64,000 nt of DNA from Panagrolaimus kolymaensis (Eukaryota; Nematoda; Chromadorea; Rhabditida; Panagrolaimidae): the NCBI GenBank assembly GCA_028622995.1, contig JAJQJQ010000008.1, positions 3,100,001 through 3,164,000 of the forward strand. The letters are read 5' to 3'. Below, one piece after another: positions 46,403 to 58,836 of the stretch (positions within the stretch are counted from its first letter, which is position 1; each line of letters starts with the position of its first letter). The notes under the pieces were generated by a model, which was given only the letters and a program-made list of their open reading frames with translations, was not told the DNA's origin and made no database searches. The position numbers and the translations under genes are program-made.

Positions 46403-48873
46403 TTATTGTTTAGTTGAATTTAAATATGCTGCATAATAAGCAGCACCAATGGCAACAACTTCATCAGGATTTTCTTCGCAACAATGTTCAGCTTTTGCAA
46501 ACATTTTTCTTAATAAATGTTGAACCATTGGCATTCGACATCCTCCACCAACTAATAAAACTTTATGAATGTCTTTTGAGGTGTAATTTGAAGCAGAAAG
46601 AGTAGAAATAAGGACTTCTTTAACTCTATTTAATGTTCTGAATGATATTCTTTCAAATTGTTGTCGAGTAACTTTTAAAGTTTCTTCTATATTTTGGTTA
46701 TAATCGCTTACATCTAATCTATGAAAATATATACTATTAGTTTAGTTTAATTTTAGCTTTTTGAACTCACAAATCTTCATCGGTTGAGGACAATGTATGT
46801 TTAATAGACATACATTTTTGCAATAATAAATATTTCAATTTATCTTTTGAATTAACTTTTATTGAGTAACGCTCTTCCAAAATTTGTGAAAAATGATTGA
46901 ATAAAATATTATCAAAATCTCTTCCACCAAGATTAGAATCTCCTCCCATATTGATTATATTTAAATTTTCGTTATTAACATTCATCACACAAACATCCAA
47001 AGTGCCGCCACCAAAATCAAAAAGAAGCATAATAAATTCATTGGGAATGGGCCGATCAACAAAATATGCTATAGCTGCAGCTATTGGTTCAGGAAGCAAA
47101 GTGACTGTTTCCCATTCAGCAAGTGTTCCAGCATCGTGAGTGGCATTTTTTTGTTTTTCATTAAATGAGGCAGGTACAGTTATTACAACTTCATCCAATT
47201 CTCTTCCTTGAATTTCTTCAGCTTTTTTCTTTATATGTTTTAATAAAACTGCTGCAATTTCTTCAGGAGAAAAGGATATAGGACCATTTTGAGTTTGAAT
47301 TTTAATCAAAGGTGTTTCTTTTGATGCTACCACATCAAAAGGCCAATTTTCATTAATTTCAACTTCACTAAAACTTCTTCCAATAATCCGTTTCGAATCA
47401 AAAATGATTGATTTTGAGTAATTTTGTAATCGATTAACAACAATTTGGCCACACATCTCTATTATAGTGTTAATAGAAACATAAGATGGAAGTGGTCTTT
47501 CACCCGAATTATCCAAAGGTATGGTTTCAATTCCATTTCGTCGATTTACAGCCGCATAACATCTTGAAGTTCCTAAATCTATTCCAACGGCGTTTTTGTT
47601 TTCAGTAGCCATAGTTTTCTTTGGAATTATATACGAACGCATAAATTGATTTGAGTTTTGGCCAAAGAGAACCTAAAGTTTTTAATTAAGAAAATTACTA
47701 TAATCAAAGAAAGTTTATACGCTGCTTTCAGATGTCTTTCCGTGATAATTTTTCTCTCCATTTTCTATTGCTTTTTGTGTTGTCCTTTCCTAAAACACAC
47801 ATAGTTAAACTCAAACTAAAAAAAATTAATAAAATAACATACCTTTGTTAAATGGTTATTTGGGGCATAATCAATTGTTATAATTCTATTTGAATCAATT
47901 TTAACAACAATTTCATATTGTTCAGAGCTTACAATTGGCGGAGTGACTTGAAATTCATCTTTAAGTTCTTCATTAATAAAGATCTGGAAGATGGTTATAT
48001 TTTAAATAAATTTATGTAAAAGTTATTTACTTTAAAGACATTTTCACAATTATCAATTGTTATTACTTTTTCAAAAGGCAATGATTCGTACACTTTTATT
48101 GACATAACTATATTTTCATTTATTTTAACATCAATACCTTCAAAAAGTTGCGTTTGGATATCATAATCTAGCACTTCTTCATTATTTGCCATTGTTCGAG
48201 CTTTTATTAAAGCGGCATCGGAATAACTAGAATTCGGTGTTACTTCAAAACATTGACATTTTGGAAACAATTTTTTTATAAAGTCCAAATCAGGAGCTTC
48301 ATAGTTTTTGTAAATTAAAATATCTGGACTTATTTCATTGCCATTATCACTTTTTTCTTTTTGCATTGTTTCAATGAATTCTTCACTAGTTACAGAATTA
48401 CACTCTTTTACCATTTTAGCTTTAGAATTAAGCTTCTTCCATATATATAAATATCCAAGCCTATATATCCAAATAATATATCCATTTTTTGGTTTTTGTT
48501 TTATTTGTGAAATATAATTTAAATAAATATACATATTCGAATTTATAATTTCAATATTTACAAATCCATATTCTTTTCCTTTTTCAATAAGATTTATACG
48601 TATTTCATCGCCGTACCACTCCGGTAAATAAATACAAGCAAATCCAAGTTTCCCATTAATTCTAGCTTTTATTTCTTTATACATTTTTTCAATCTCTTCT
48701 TTTTTACTTTCTTCAATGACTATAATTAAACTCTTTAGAAAGTTGCTTCAAAACTTTGAATCATTTTAAAACTTACTTTTCGTTGTAATTTTATAATTAA
48801 TTGTTTCTTTTCTGCTTTCATTATACATTGCAGCGATACCGTATACTATGTCAATTCCAGCATGAAAAGACAT
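46403..48873 (-). CDS. pseudo-Hsp70 fused to an Hsp70 ATPase domain (second copy)
   Basis: A reverse-strand counterpart of 36582-38993. It starts MSFHAGIDIVYGIAAMYNES, has the pseudo-NBD (LGFACIYLPEWYGDEIRINL), ALIKARTM..EEVLDYDIQT and EIVVKIDSNRIITIDY, then two small linker exons (ERTTQKAIENGEKNYHGKTS and ..LFGQNSNQFMRSYIIPKK) kept in phase 0, and a complete ATPase domain: AVGIDLGTSRCYAAVNRRNG, VVITVPASFNEKQKNAT, LLFDFGGGTLDVCVM, SNLGGRDFD, VLLVGGGCRMPM. It also lacks a substrate domain but ends AAYLNSTKQ, without the CaaX-like end. An in-frame MATENKNAVGI inside could start a short ATPase-only form. No heat-shock element was obvious upstream. Confidence 0.8.
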
Positions 48874-49312
48874 TTTCACAATTAATTAGTCAAAGTTTTT
48901 AAAATATAAACAAATAAATATAAAAAATGAATAAAAAATCAAAAAAATCATTTCTTGCATGAGTCGTCTCCTTCATTTTTTATAGATAATAAAATCCTTT
49001 CTTTCGCTATCTCTAAAAAAAATACATCACTAAAATCAATTTTATGTTTTCATTGAAAAGAAAAATGTTGTCCATATTTTTTATTTGATAGAAGGGAGTG
49101 GATTGAAACACTCGCATTCTCTATGCGAAAGTAAGTATAAACCTATTAAATAAATAATAAACAACAAAAAATATAGTTAAATGTTCAAAAAAAATTCTGA
49201 AAGAAATACTTCATGAAAAAATCAAAATATCACGAAACAAAAAAATTAATGAGTGAGTTCTTCGTCATTCGTTTTATTTATTAATCAAATTTTCCGAAGT
49301 TGTGTGCTTTTT

Positions 49313-49620
49313 TCACATATATAAGAGTCGTAGATATGTGATGCGCCATGGTTCTCTACTCAAATAATTTTTTGGATCCTTGAATATCAATTTTGTATTG
49401 TAGAAAAATGCTGAAGCAAATTGGCCTGCTCTTCTGTCAGCATAATTTTCAAGCTTTGGGATAAAATCTTGCAGAGAATTTTTATCTTTAGTATCCACCT
49501 TAATGAGCATATTCTAGCCTTCCAAAATATTTGTTGTGCTTTTGAAATCATAATAATTCGGGAATAAAGATTGATACTGTTTCATTATGATTGATGCGAA
49601 TTTTTTTTTGGGGTTAAACC
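49313..49620 (-). pseudogene. relic of unknown protein, related to 42349 and 53000
   Basis: The reverse strand reads MKQYQSLFPNYYDFKSTTNI, a stop, then VDTKDKNSLQDFIPKLENYA and DRRAGQFASAFFYNTKLIFK. The second part is shared with 42349-42475. Upstream DNA is shared with about 53000-53230, where a frame reads KKLLGVVEAISKKFPIHQNK. Stops interrupt all copies. The source gene is not recognised. Confidence 0.45.
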
Positions 49621-49800
49621 TAAATGACATCGAACAGCTTTTCCTCTTTTTTATCAAAACTTTTGAAAAGAAAAAATATTAAATCAAAACATTCAAACAA
49701 AAAGGAAAAAAGCAGGAAAAAAATAAGAAGTTGAGTTGGCGATGTTTTTAATCTGACTGCCGCGCTTTTGATTTTGTTTTAAAGAACCAAGAAAAAATCA
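49620..49800. repeat. dispersed repeat, partner of 53215-53400
   Basis: Both copies run through GA(C)ATCGA(A)CAGCTTTTCCTC, an AAAAATATTAAAT..ATTCAAA stretch, an A/G-rich run, and TTGAGTTGGC followed by CTGACTG. Differences and indels are many, so the duplication is old. Confidence 0.55.
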
Positions 49801-52132
49801 ATAATAAAAATATATGGCGCGCAAAAATCTTTTGCATTTCTTTTTTTAAAGTTTTAAAAAATTATAGTTCATTACACCAGATTTTGTGAGTGGAATTGGT
49901 ACAAGTTGCGTTTATCAAGACTTTTTGTTAAACCTAAATCAACAATGACACAGAAAAGTGCGGCATTACGTTTGACAATTTTAAAGATGGTTGGACATTA
50001 TTTGTCTTTGATCTCATTTCAGCACAAGAAGAAAATGAAGGCTTTGAACTTTTAAACTTTTTTAAAACACCTAACACATAAAATTTTCTCTGTTTTATCC
50101 TATCAAAAAAATATATATAACGCAACAAATGCAAAGACAAACAAAGAAAATCAATACGAAATTTGAACCAAAATCGTTTCCTATTTTTCTTTATTCTTGC
50201 TTGATTTTAGTTTCACAATGTTCAGGTCCTTCTGGTATAATGAACAATGATGGGCTCTTCATTGTTGGTGCTGTTGATGATGGCCGCATAAATCCAGTGG
50301 TTGCATTTTTTTTTGTCAGTAGTTCGATTTTCAAAATATTTAAATTTTATAAATCCAGTGATTGCATTTTATAATGTAAAAAAGGGAAAAACATGTAAAT
50401 TTGAAATATTTAAAAAAAATCAAATCGACGAAGCAAAAAGCATTTGAATGAAAAATGTGTCATACCAGCGAGAGAAATATAAATAAATCAATGAAATGTC
50501 AGGTCAATTCATTTTAGCATTTATGGTTTGTCTTTTTTGTTAGTTTACACATTTTTTTACAAATATCTATCGATTTGATGAAAAAAATGTGCGTGCGCAA
50601 TTTTTGTCTTCATATTTTTAGTTCTTTTATTTTTAACTAATTAGGTTTTCTTCGGACTGAATCAACCATTTTTAATTTATACTTTTTTGAATATTTGAAA
50701 ATTTATTTCTTTTTTCATTTTTAAGAAATATTTATAGTAAAGTTCATAAATAAAAATTACCACATGGAATTGTAATGACCTCCATAAACTTGAGGGAAGA
50801 AATGTGAATGATTTGAATTATCTTAAAAATTTACCCAATTTGCAATTGTGATTTTCGAGGATGGAACATTTGTAAATCCTTTATAAAATTTATAAAAACT
50901 CAAAATTTAAAAGTTTTTTTATCCTTTATTTTTTTGATTTATGCTTTATTTAAGTTTCATATTTGATTTTCAGTTCCATTTTTTTGACATTGGCTGTTTT
51001 GTTTTTTATTTTCACGACGATGAAAATAAAACATAAACTAGCAATTTTTTCTTCTTCTTTCATATATGTATGTTAATTTGTTTCATTGCAATAAATCAAA
51101 TCTTTGCTGTCTCTTAGGTTATAAAAAAAAATCAATAATAAAAAAAAGATGGCGCGCAAAAATCTTGAGCATTTCACCTTTTTAAAAAGTTTAAAAAAAT
51201 TATATGAAATAATTTGAGACGTCATTTAAAATATGGCTTATGGAATACTAAAATAATGACGCAAGTTTCCTTTTTTTTAATGTCAGCAAAAACAAAAAAA
51301 ATGTCTGCCTTTTTTCCTGTTTGTTTAACGAAAATGGTGTCGCGAATTTATTTATTCGGTGCAATTGCATATTTGCTGAAATTTTTTGTAAACTATGATA
51401 GATGTTTGACTTATGTGGTTTACTCGATAAAAAAATAAATTAGCTTTTGTCATAGACATTCAAAATTCTCCTCCAACAAAAAGCTCTTTATTTTTATCGA
51501 GGCACAAAAATTTGTTTTTATTAAAATTTGGATTATTAGGTTTATAAAGATGTTGAAAAGTTTCTATCAGTAAAAAGATTTTTTGAGTAACAAAATATAA
51601 TATTTTTACCATTTTTCATGTAATGAACGAACAAACAGATTTTTGGATTTCTATCTTTCATGTAGTTTTCAAATTTATTTTCATAGTTTTTTTTAATAAA
51701 AACATATTGTATACTTAAATTAAGAGTTATTTATTTTGCAATTAAAACTATACAAAATTTACTAATAAATGAAATTCTGTTTTCAATTTGCGAAAAATAA
51801 ACTATAAAACAAATGTAAAAAAAAATAAAATTCAAAATTCAAAAAAATACATAAAAATTCTTTAAAAAAATAGGAGAAAAATAAAAAGGTAGCAAAAAAA
51901 AATCGATTGAACGAGTTGTTCATTCGTCCTTCAGCAAAGATATTGATCAAGAAATGTTAGGTCGACACACATACACATTTTTACGCACACAAAATGGACC
52001 CAACCATTTTTGCGACACGAAAAAGAAAATAAAAAATGATCGAATTACTACAAAAACACTTTGAATAAATTATCGACAATATAGCCACGGCAAATTTGAA
52101 AAAACTATTAATCCTGCCTGCTAACAACATTG

Positions 52133-52826
52133 CACTGAAAAAAAAACCCGTTTGTTGTAAAACCCTCATTCATTTTTTGAAGTAAAACCACTATATTTTG
52201 AGTGTTTTCCCACAGTTTTTTTGGTGGTTGGTCAACCCTCGTTTAAAACAAAGGGTATTTCACCCATGTTTAATATATGAGTGTTTTAACCCCCTAAATT
52301 GTCTCTCTTTTATAGTCTGCACGCTTTTAGATTCATGCAATATATTTTTAGCCTCAGAAATAAAGAAGCAAAGCTTCGGTTAATTTTTTGGTTAATCTTC
52401 GGTTCATTTTCTGAGGGTGGCGGCATAGACGTGCGTAACTCCATCTGATGAATATTGAACTAGAGATAGTTAAGATAGATTCAGTAGCAATAGCTCTGAA
52501 CTATATTAACATAAAGAAAGGGTTTGCTTATGCATTCACCCTAAATAAGCTTTGGTTTTGCCATAGCATTAAAATTTTGGATAGTAGTCAGTCTTTCTGG
52601 CATCATTACAGTAACTTTTAAATAAATTTTGGAAAATATCTTTTTTTTGTACCATGCCCGAATGGGGTTAAACCCTCGTTATTTGAGGGTTTTACCGTTT
52701 TAAAACTGTTGCATAACCCTCATTTTGGAATGAGGGTTGATGAGCCCTTTAGGGCAAAAAGTTGTTGCTAAATACCCCACGATTTGAGGGTTTTTCACTC
52801 AAAAAATAAGGGTTTTTTTTTCAGTG
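52133..52826. mobile_element. non-autonomous inverted-repeat element (MITE-like)
   Basis: 694 bases bounded by perfect 17-base inverted repeats CACTGAAAAAAAAACCC. The interior has further short palindromes such as AACCCTCATTTTGGAATG AGGGTT-type pairs and AACCCTCGTTATTTGAGGGT, near both ends. No clear target-site duplication can be seen (flanks ..CATTG and TGCTT..), so I cannot assign a superfamily. It has no transposase frame. Confidence 0.65.
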
Positions 52827-53599
52827 TGCTTGATTAAATAATGGTGCGACCATTATAATTTACTTTTAAAAATGGTTCTCCTTCACAGCCTAGTTTTGCA
52901 TCCATGGCGCAACATATACGTTCATTATTAAAAGTCATTTTATATAAAAATCGCACTTTTAAGAATTTTTGGCATTTTGAAAAAATTTTATATCCATTTC
53001 TGGGCTTTATATTCACTACCTAAGGCTTTTCGATGTCGCTGATCACGAATCTGGACTCAGTTTCAATTGTGTTCACAAAGCAATTCCACTTAAAGCTACA
53101 ACCCACATCAGATGTATGATTTGTTGACTACATTTGGGAATATCACCAAAATTATAAAAAGTTGGGATTAATGCTTGATAGTGTTTTATTTTGGTGAATT
53201 GGGAATTTTTTGGATATAGCCTCAACGACACCGAGCAGCTTTTTCCTCATTTTTTATTAATTGTTTTTTAAAAGAAAAAAATATTAAATAAAAATATTCA
53301 AAAAAGCATTTAGAAAAAAAAGGAAAAAATAAAGGAAACTATGCAGTTTTTGAGTTGGCACTTTTTTTCTGACTGTTGCCCTTTTAATATTGATTTTGTC
53401 GTTTGTTTACACGGCGGAACAAATATAGACTTTCTTCATAATTTTTTCTGACATTTAAAGCACACATACATGCATTGATTTCTTTTTCCACTACGCTGTT
53501 TTCTTGCCATACTTTTTTTAAAACTGCTTTGGATCGTTTTTCTTTTTTTGAATATTTAATAAACATTTTTTGTTCTTTCGTAGTAATGCCATCAATTAA

Positions 53600-53779
53600 T
53601 TCCTTCTCAAATCTTTCGAGGATGAAGATTCAGAGGATGAGATGATATTTGAAGCAATTAAGCGTGCTTTTTTAAAACTCTCCAAGACCAAACAAAGCAG
53701 CATGAAACCAGTTCACCATTATGGAACAATTCTTGAAGAACTAAGTAAAAGAGCTTTTTACAACAAAATCGAAAGCTAA
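53600..53779 (+). pseudogene. orphan coding exon, unidentified
   Basis: An open frame with balanced codons reads KSFEDEDSEDEMIFEAIKRA, FLKLSKTKQSSMKPVHHYGT and ILEELSKRAFYNKIES, then stops. A stop lies directly upstream and no start or partner exon was found; an acceptor could be the CTTTCGAG at about 53620. It may be a last exon of a lost gene. Confidence 0.35.
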
Positions 53780-55307
53780 CTGTGATGCATTTTTTGGCTG
53801 GCGTTCATAACACGTATGATGTAAAAATCACTAATTATAATTATGCACTATCTATCGTTTCGTACAAACAAAATTGAATTTCATCGAAAAACAAAAAAAA
53901 TCCGCTCCAAGACTTTTTGGGTCCACTTCTACTCCGCCATGATTACGCTGTGGTCTATTGCAGGAGATTTAATTTATGCAATAAATTAACAAAAAAATGA
54001 AACCTAAATATTCAAAAACTAAAGTAAAATTTAGTTTAATATTGTAAAAAAGTGAAGAAATTTATGAAAAATAAAAAGTGCAATGATAAAGTAAAAATCG
54101 GGATAATGGAATGGAATGGTAGAAGGCAAAATATCAAGTTTAATTGGGTTTTAATAGCCATTAAAAATATCAAATATTGCTGAGCCTCGGATCCAAGTGT
54201 CATTGTTTTATGCGATTGATTTTTTTATCTATCAATCATTTTTTTCTTTCCTTTCTTTTTTCTTCTTCTTCGCTCTTTATCTCTGCCATCGAATCAATTT
54301 TTTTTTTGAGAGGGTCTAATTTTTGGTAAGCAAACTATTAACATGAAGAAAAAAAAAACGACGCACATTCTATTTCTAATCTCATTGTAAAATTCTATTT
54401 GTTTGTCGTTTACCTCCAAAAATTTTTTCTTCTTTCTTATTTTTGGAAACCCAACTCAATAAAAAAATTAATGGAGTTGCCTAGTGTGCATAGTTTTTTT
54501 CGCAACATTAAAAAAAACTTTAAAGACATATGTTTTTTATTTGGAAGTTTTGGAAATGGCTTTTACTTTGTTGAAGTATGATTTGTTCTATTTAAACCCA
54601 TTTTTAGTAACTCATGATAAATAAAATCAGTGGAATATAGCTGTTAATTTTAACTTTATTTTTAGTTAGGTTCTCGTCACTTGTTTTTTAGCAAAAATTT
54701 TTTTTCTTTAGTTTTAATGAGCGATTTGCATAAAATAAATTTGTGCTAAAAAAAACATAGTAGAAAAGCAAATATTGGAACTTGCAACTTGCAACTTTCT
54801 TTTTTAATTTTTGACCAGAGTTATAATATTTTTTGATTTAAACAAACCGCCATTTTTATATAAATGATAAATATTTAAGACCAAAAAATGGAAATTTGAG
54901 GTCGATTAAAATTTTTTTTACATACAGTAAAAATCAAAGCCAAATCGTTGTCCAAAAAGGGCTCGCTCTACCGAAATCAAAACAAATAAATAATAGGACA
55001 AAAATTTTAAAACATGGCAAATTTGAAAATTTTTCGTTTTTCTTTGGCTTATTTCTAAACACGTAAACTGGATTTATTTTTTTCCACTGCATTAGATTTT
55101 GTGATTTACTTCCTATGTCAGATGCTTGCATCTTGATCCGACCTGATATCGAATAAAGAAAATCCCCAGCCGTAGCTAAACTTTTTCTTTTTTTATCTCC
55201 TTTCATTACTTGACTGACCTACATTAAACTCAAAAAAAAGTAAAAATAAACTAGACTTTTTTAAGGATAAATTTTTTTTTTATTAAATCTCGAATTTTTT
55301 TTTAATA

Positions 55308-57349
55308 ATGAAACTTTTGTATTTCAAAAAATTTATTCAACATTCAATCAAAAATTTTTGTATTTTGTTAATTTTATTTGGTTTAGTTATTCTTGTTTGG
55401 CATAATACTATTCAAAACGCGACTAGTCCCAATGAAATCCAACTTCATATGGTTTTATATTCAACGTTTTATTACAAAACTTCGAAAGTGTAAGTATTTT
55501 TTTTAGAAAAATTTTAATGCCAAAACTGAAAAAATCTGAATTTCCGATATGCCCCAAATACAATAATAATGTTATTCGACGCTCCATACAGAAGAGCAAA
55601 AATGTCATTATTTTCTTGTTTGTCTCGAAATGAAACCACAACTCAAATTACAGAAGCTTTAGTTAGAATTGGAAATGGTCATGGTCCAGAATGTTCATGG
55701 GATTTTTTCATTGGTAATTGTACCACTGTTGAAAATCCGAGTTATTTTGCTTTAACAGCTTCGAGTAGCTCTTCAACTTCATCTAGTCAGCAGCCGGATT
55801 TGCCAATCAAATTTGAACTTCCCGTAGCTGAAAAGTATCCGGTGGTTATGTGTTATCCACCCATGGTTTATGAGGGTCGTTGGCAAGAATTAGTTTTTGC
55901 AATCGAAATATATAAATATTATGGCGCTGATTTACAAATTCAATATGTTAATTCTGCGATGAAGGAAATCATTGATTTATTAGAGGTAAATTATTTGGCA
56001 AAGCAATTGCTATTTTTTCTTGATACAATATTTTAAATATACAAAATCCATCTAGTTTTTTTTAATTTCCTTCCTTCTTAATATCTTTGTTCGACGACTA
56101 CCTTTTATTTGAGGCGTCGAGTTAAATATTTGGTATGCTTGCAATCCAGTAAAGAAATTAACTAGTTTTTAAAGCGAAAAATGAAAATCTTGATAGCTTT
56201 TTGAAAAAATTATCGCTTTTTTTTGCCAAAATTAAAAGAGTATAAATTTCAGATTTATGAATCGAAAGGAATAATAAAAATAGAAAAATTTGCTTTTGTT
56301 GATTTTGATGCCGAGACTATTGATTCTATTGGCGTTCATCCAATGCATGAATTAAATTTTAGAAATCAACCACTGGCTTTAACAGATTGTTTGATGAGAT
56401 ATCGAGTATGACAGATCTCTTTTTTTTCTTTCAGCTAACATGTATTTTTCTTTTTCCGGAATCAGCCGAATTTGTTATTGTCGCTGATGTCGATGATGTT
56501 TTCTTTCCTCCAAGAAAACCATATTACAATGAATTTTCATTTTGGAGTAATATATATCCAAATGCGTCTGCATTTCTTTATTATCGTACAACAGCGAAAA
56601 TTTCCATAGGTAAATTTATATGTATCTGATCTGGATTATTATACTAAAATTTTAGACTTTGAAATAAAATTTACATAATTTTTAGAAACAAATTTGGCAA
56701 AATTTTCACTTTACGAAACTATAAAATCACTGAGAATAAACGATGCACGTCAGTTTGGAAAGTCGGTATATCAAACAAAAAATGCTGAAACCGCTTGGAT
56801 TCATTGGCCTGGATTGGATAATGCTACGGTAGTTGAAATTCCACCAGAAGATGGCTCGATATACCATGTTCAATTTTTGAAGAATCAATCTAAGCCATTT
56901 GTGAGTTTATTTTACGCGTGTTTTTATAATTTGAAACTAAATTAAATGCATAAAAAAATTTATAGGCCGATAACAATAATTTTAAATCATTCACCAAAAT
57001 CTCTGATGAAGATATAAAAACCTTGCATTCAAATTTCCAAATATCTTTCAAAAATTTCTCAGGAATTACGTCAAATTTAATTTATGCCGATTCAATTTCA
57101 AAATGCTATAGTGGTTATTATAAATGGGACGAGACCCATCCAAACAAACCAAAACCATGTCTAACTCCTTTAACTTGTGAAATGCCTCAAAATGTTGAAA
57201 ATTTTAAATGCAACGTTGCAAAGCGAAATTATAAATCGGCGGTGTTGTGTAAAAATTTAGTTATTCATTTTCCTTATTCAGATTATTATTATTGGGAAGG
57301 TTTAAACGGATGTAAAATATTTTTAAATGCTGCGCCAGGAAGCTTATAA
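55308..57349 (+). CDS. family 92 glycosyltransferase (type II membrane protein)
   Basis: Six or so exons. The start [20 protein letters not shown] leads into a signal-anchor helix ([12 protein letters not shown]), then the lumenal GT92 domain: [74 protein letters not shown] with the DxDD metal-binding motif, [11 protein letters not shown] and a Cys-rich end ([16 protein letters not shown]). GT92 enzymes such as Caenorhabditis GALT-1 add beta-1,4-galactose to core fucose of N-glycans in the Golgi. Between exon 2's two parts (PICPKYNNN and [20 protein letters not shown], near 55565) the frame shifts by one within AATAATAATG; this could be an indel error or real damage. Confidence 0.8.
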
Positions 57350-57776
57350 ATATTAAAAATATTAAATAAATTATTTTTTTTATTTAAAACTAGCTGGAAA
57401 TTTTTTGAATTTTATTTTTTTAATCTTTCGCACTTTCTAACTTTTGAGTTGTGTTTTAAAGGCAATGCAAGTCAACGTTGTATGTGGTATTGGGCCCTAT
57501 GATAGAAAATTTAAAAAATTTATATATTACCTGTGAATTTAACCATATGGAAAAGGTAGGTTCTTAATTTAAGGAAAATCCGTAGCTGTCTAATTTAAAA
57601 ACCAGTTGATAAATGGGTTAAATCGATTTTTTTTTATAGTTTTTTCCTTTCAAGAAAATTGTTAAAAATTTATTTTGATCAAAAAAATAGATATCCAACA
57701 AATGTAAAATAAAGGAAATATGCATTGGATTTATTTATTTAAAAAGCCAAAAATTAATGTGTGATTTTCCAAAAAA
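57350..57776. other. intergenic stretch between convergent genes
   Basis: 3' flanks of the GT92 gene and of the reverse-strand secreted-protein gene. TATTAAATAAATTATTT just after 57349 may be the GT92 poly(A) signal. Nothing else seen. Confidence 0.4.
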
Positions 57777-58471
57777 TTAGGCGATTGCATTTGCAACCCA
57801 AATGGAATAATGGAAACATTCTCCAAGTCCAAAACCACTAACACTAAAGGCATCAGCATCAAATTCAGGCGAAACATATCCATCCAACGAATTTGGAATC
57901 ATTTTAATTACAGCCAAATCAGTGATTCCATTACATTTATTTTTAATCATTTCAATTACATTGTTCAAAGGTTTTCCACAAATTTCGTCCTCGAAAAGAA
58001 AATTCCAAAATTCACATTTTTTATATCCTTGGCTGTTGGTGGATTTTGGATTTGCAATAACTAAAGCATTTTTTCCATTTTTGGAAAAAGTAAAAACATT
58101 ATTTCCTTCTTTCGCTATTCGATCATTGCCGCTTAATTCAGAAATATCATCGTAAATTGCTACAGCAAAAAAGTATTCCGTCGAAAAGGTTGAAGAAAAT
58201 AAATCATTTTTAATATTATTAGCAATTTCCGAATTATCGCTGCTTTTTTCATCATCCAAATATTTTGTAATCGTTGAAAGAATATTTTGACCAAATTCTT
58301 CAGTTGGCTAAAAACAACTTTTGTAATTTGCAAAATAATTATTAGGCAACTAATTTTTATTAAAAAAAAGACCCTTAAAGTTCTTACCACAATATCGCTG
58401 GAGGCTGGTGATAGGGCAAAAGCAATAAAAAGCAACTTTAAGAAATCACTAAAAATACGAACAGAAATCAT
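57777..58471 (-). CDS. secreted protein of unknown function
   Basis: Two exons (58388-58471 and 57777-58308) give about 205 residues. Exon 1 is a signal peptide, MISVRIFSDFLKLLFIAFAL SPASS. Mature part begins near PTEEFGQNILSTITKYL and contains TEYFFAVAIYDDISELSGND, NVFTFSKNGKNALVIANPKS and four Cys (KKCEFW, EICGKP, NKCNG, GECFHY) likely paired in two bridges. Splice sites are clean and codon use is gene-like. The beta-strand-rich ending (SVSGFGLGECFHYSIWVANA) is not a family I recognise. Confidence 0.7.
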
Positions 58472-58666
58472 TTTTGCTCTCTTTCAAAAAATAATAATGT
58501 GAAGTTTCTTGTTTATTTCTCTTTTTCTTAAATATTGATCGGTGCATAATGAAGAAACCAAAGATACTTTATTTTCTCATAATTTTAAAATTTATTAAAA
58601 AGTAACACTAAAAGCTTTTTAATTGATTTAATCATTTTAAAATATTTAAAAAAAGCTCTGCCAAAT

Positions 58667-58836
58667 TTAATTACCTCCTCCACCAGATGGATCAGAAAAC
58701 TTAAATAAACTTCTCTCAGCTACAGTATTGAACATAGATTGATGCGATTTATGGCTTCGTGTCATTGAATGTAAACGAGCAGCATCATCATCTTCAAATA
58801 CCCAGTGTCCACGAAAGATAAAGAAAGGAAATAAAA
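58667..58836 (-). CDS. last exon of an unidentified gene
   Basis: From an acceptor at 58837 the frame reads LFPFFIFRGHWVFEDDDAAR, LHSMTRSHKSHQSMFNTVAE and RSLFKFSDPSGGGGN to a stop at 58667. The hydrophobic start followed by a charged tail suggests the C-terminus of a membrane protein. I could not place the preceding exon. An opposite-strand frame in the same place is Ser/Ala-rich and less convincing. Confidence 0.4.

Larger units (their letters stand above)
48874..55307. other. gene-poor stretch with decayed repeats and one inverted-repeat element
   Basis: About 6.4 kb without a convincing gene. It holds relics at 49313-49620 and 52970-53230, a repeat pair 49620-49800/53215-53400, an element at 52133-52826 and an orphan exon at 53600-53779. 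Several segments echo the 42-44.7 kb region. The dispersed TTAAATATTCAAAA motif occurs near 50683, 53290, 53551 and 54005. Confidence 0.5.

Noticed and set aside
48874..49000. Search for heat-shock elements upstream of the Hsp70-like genes
   Set aside because: No convincing series of inverted nGAAn units was found upstream of either 48873 or 36582.
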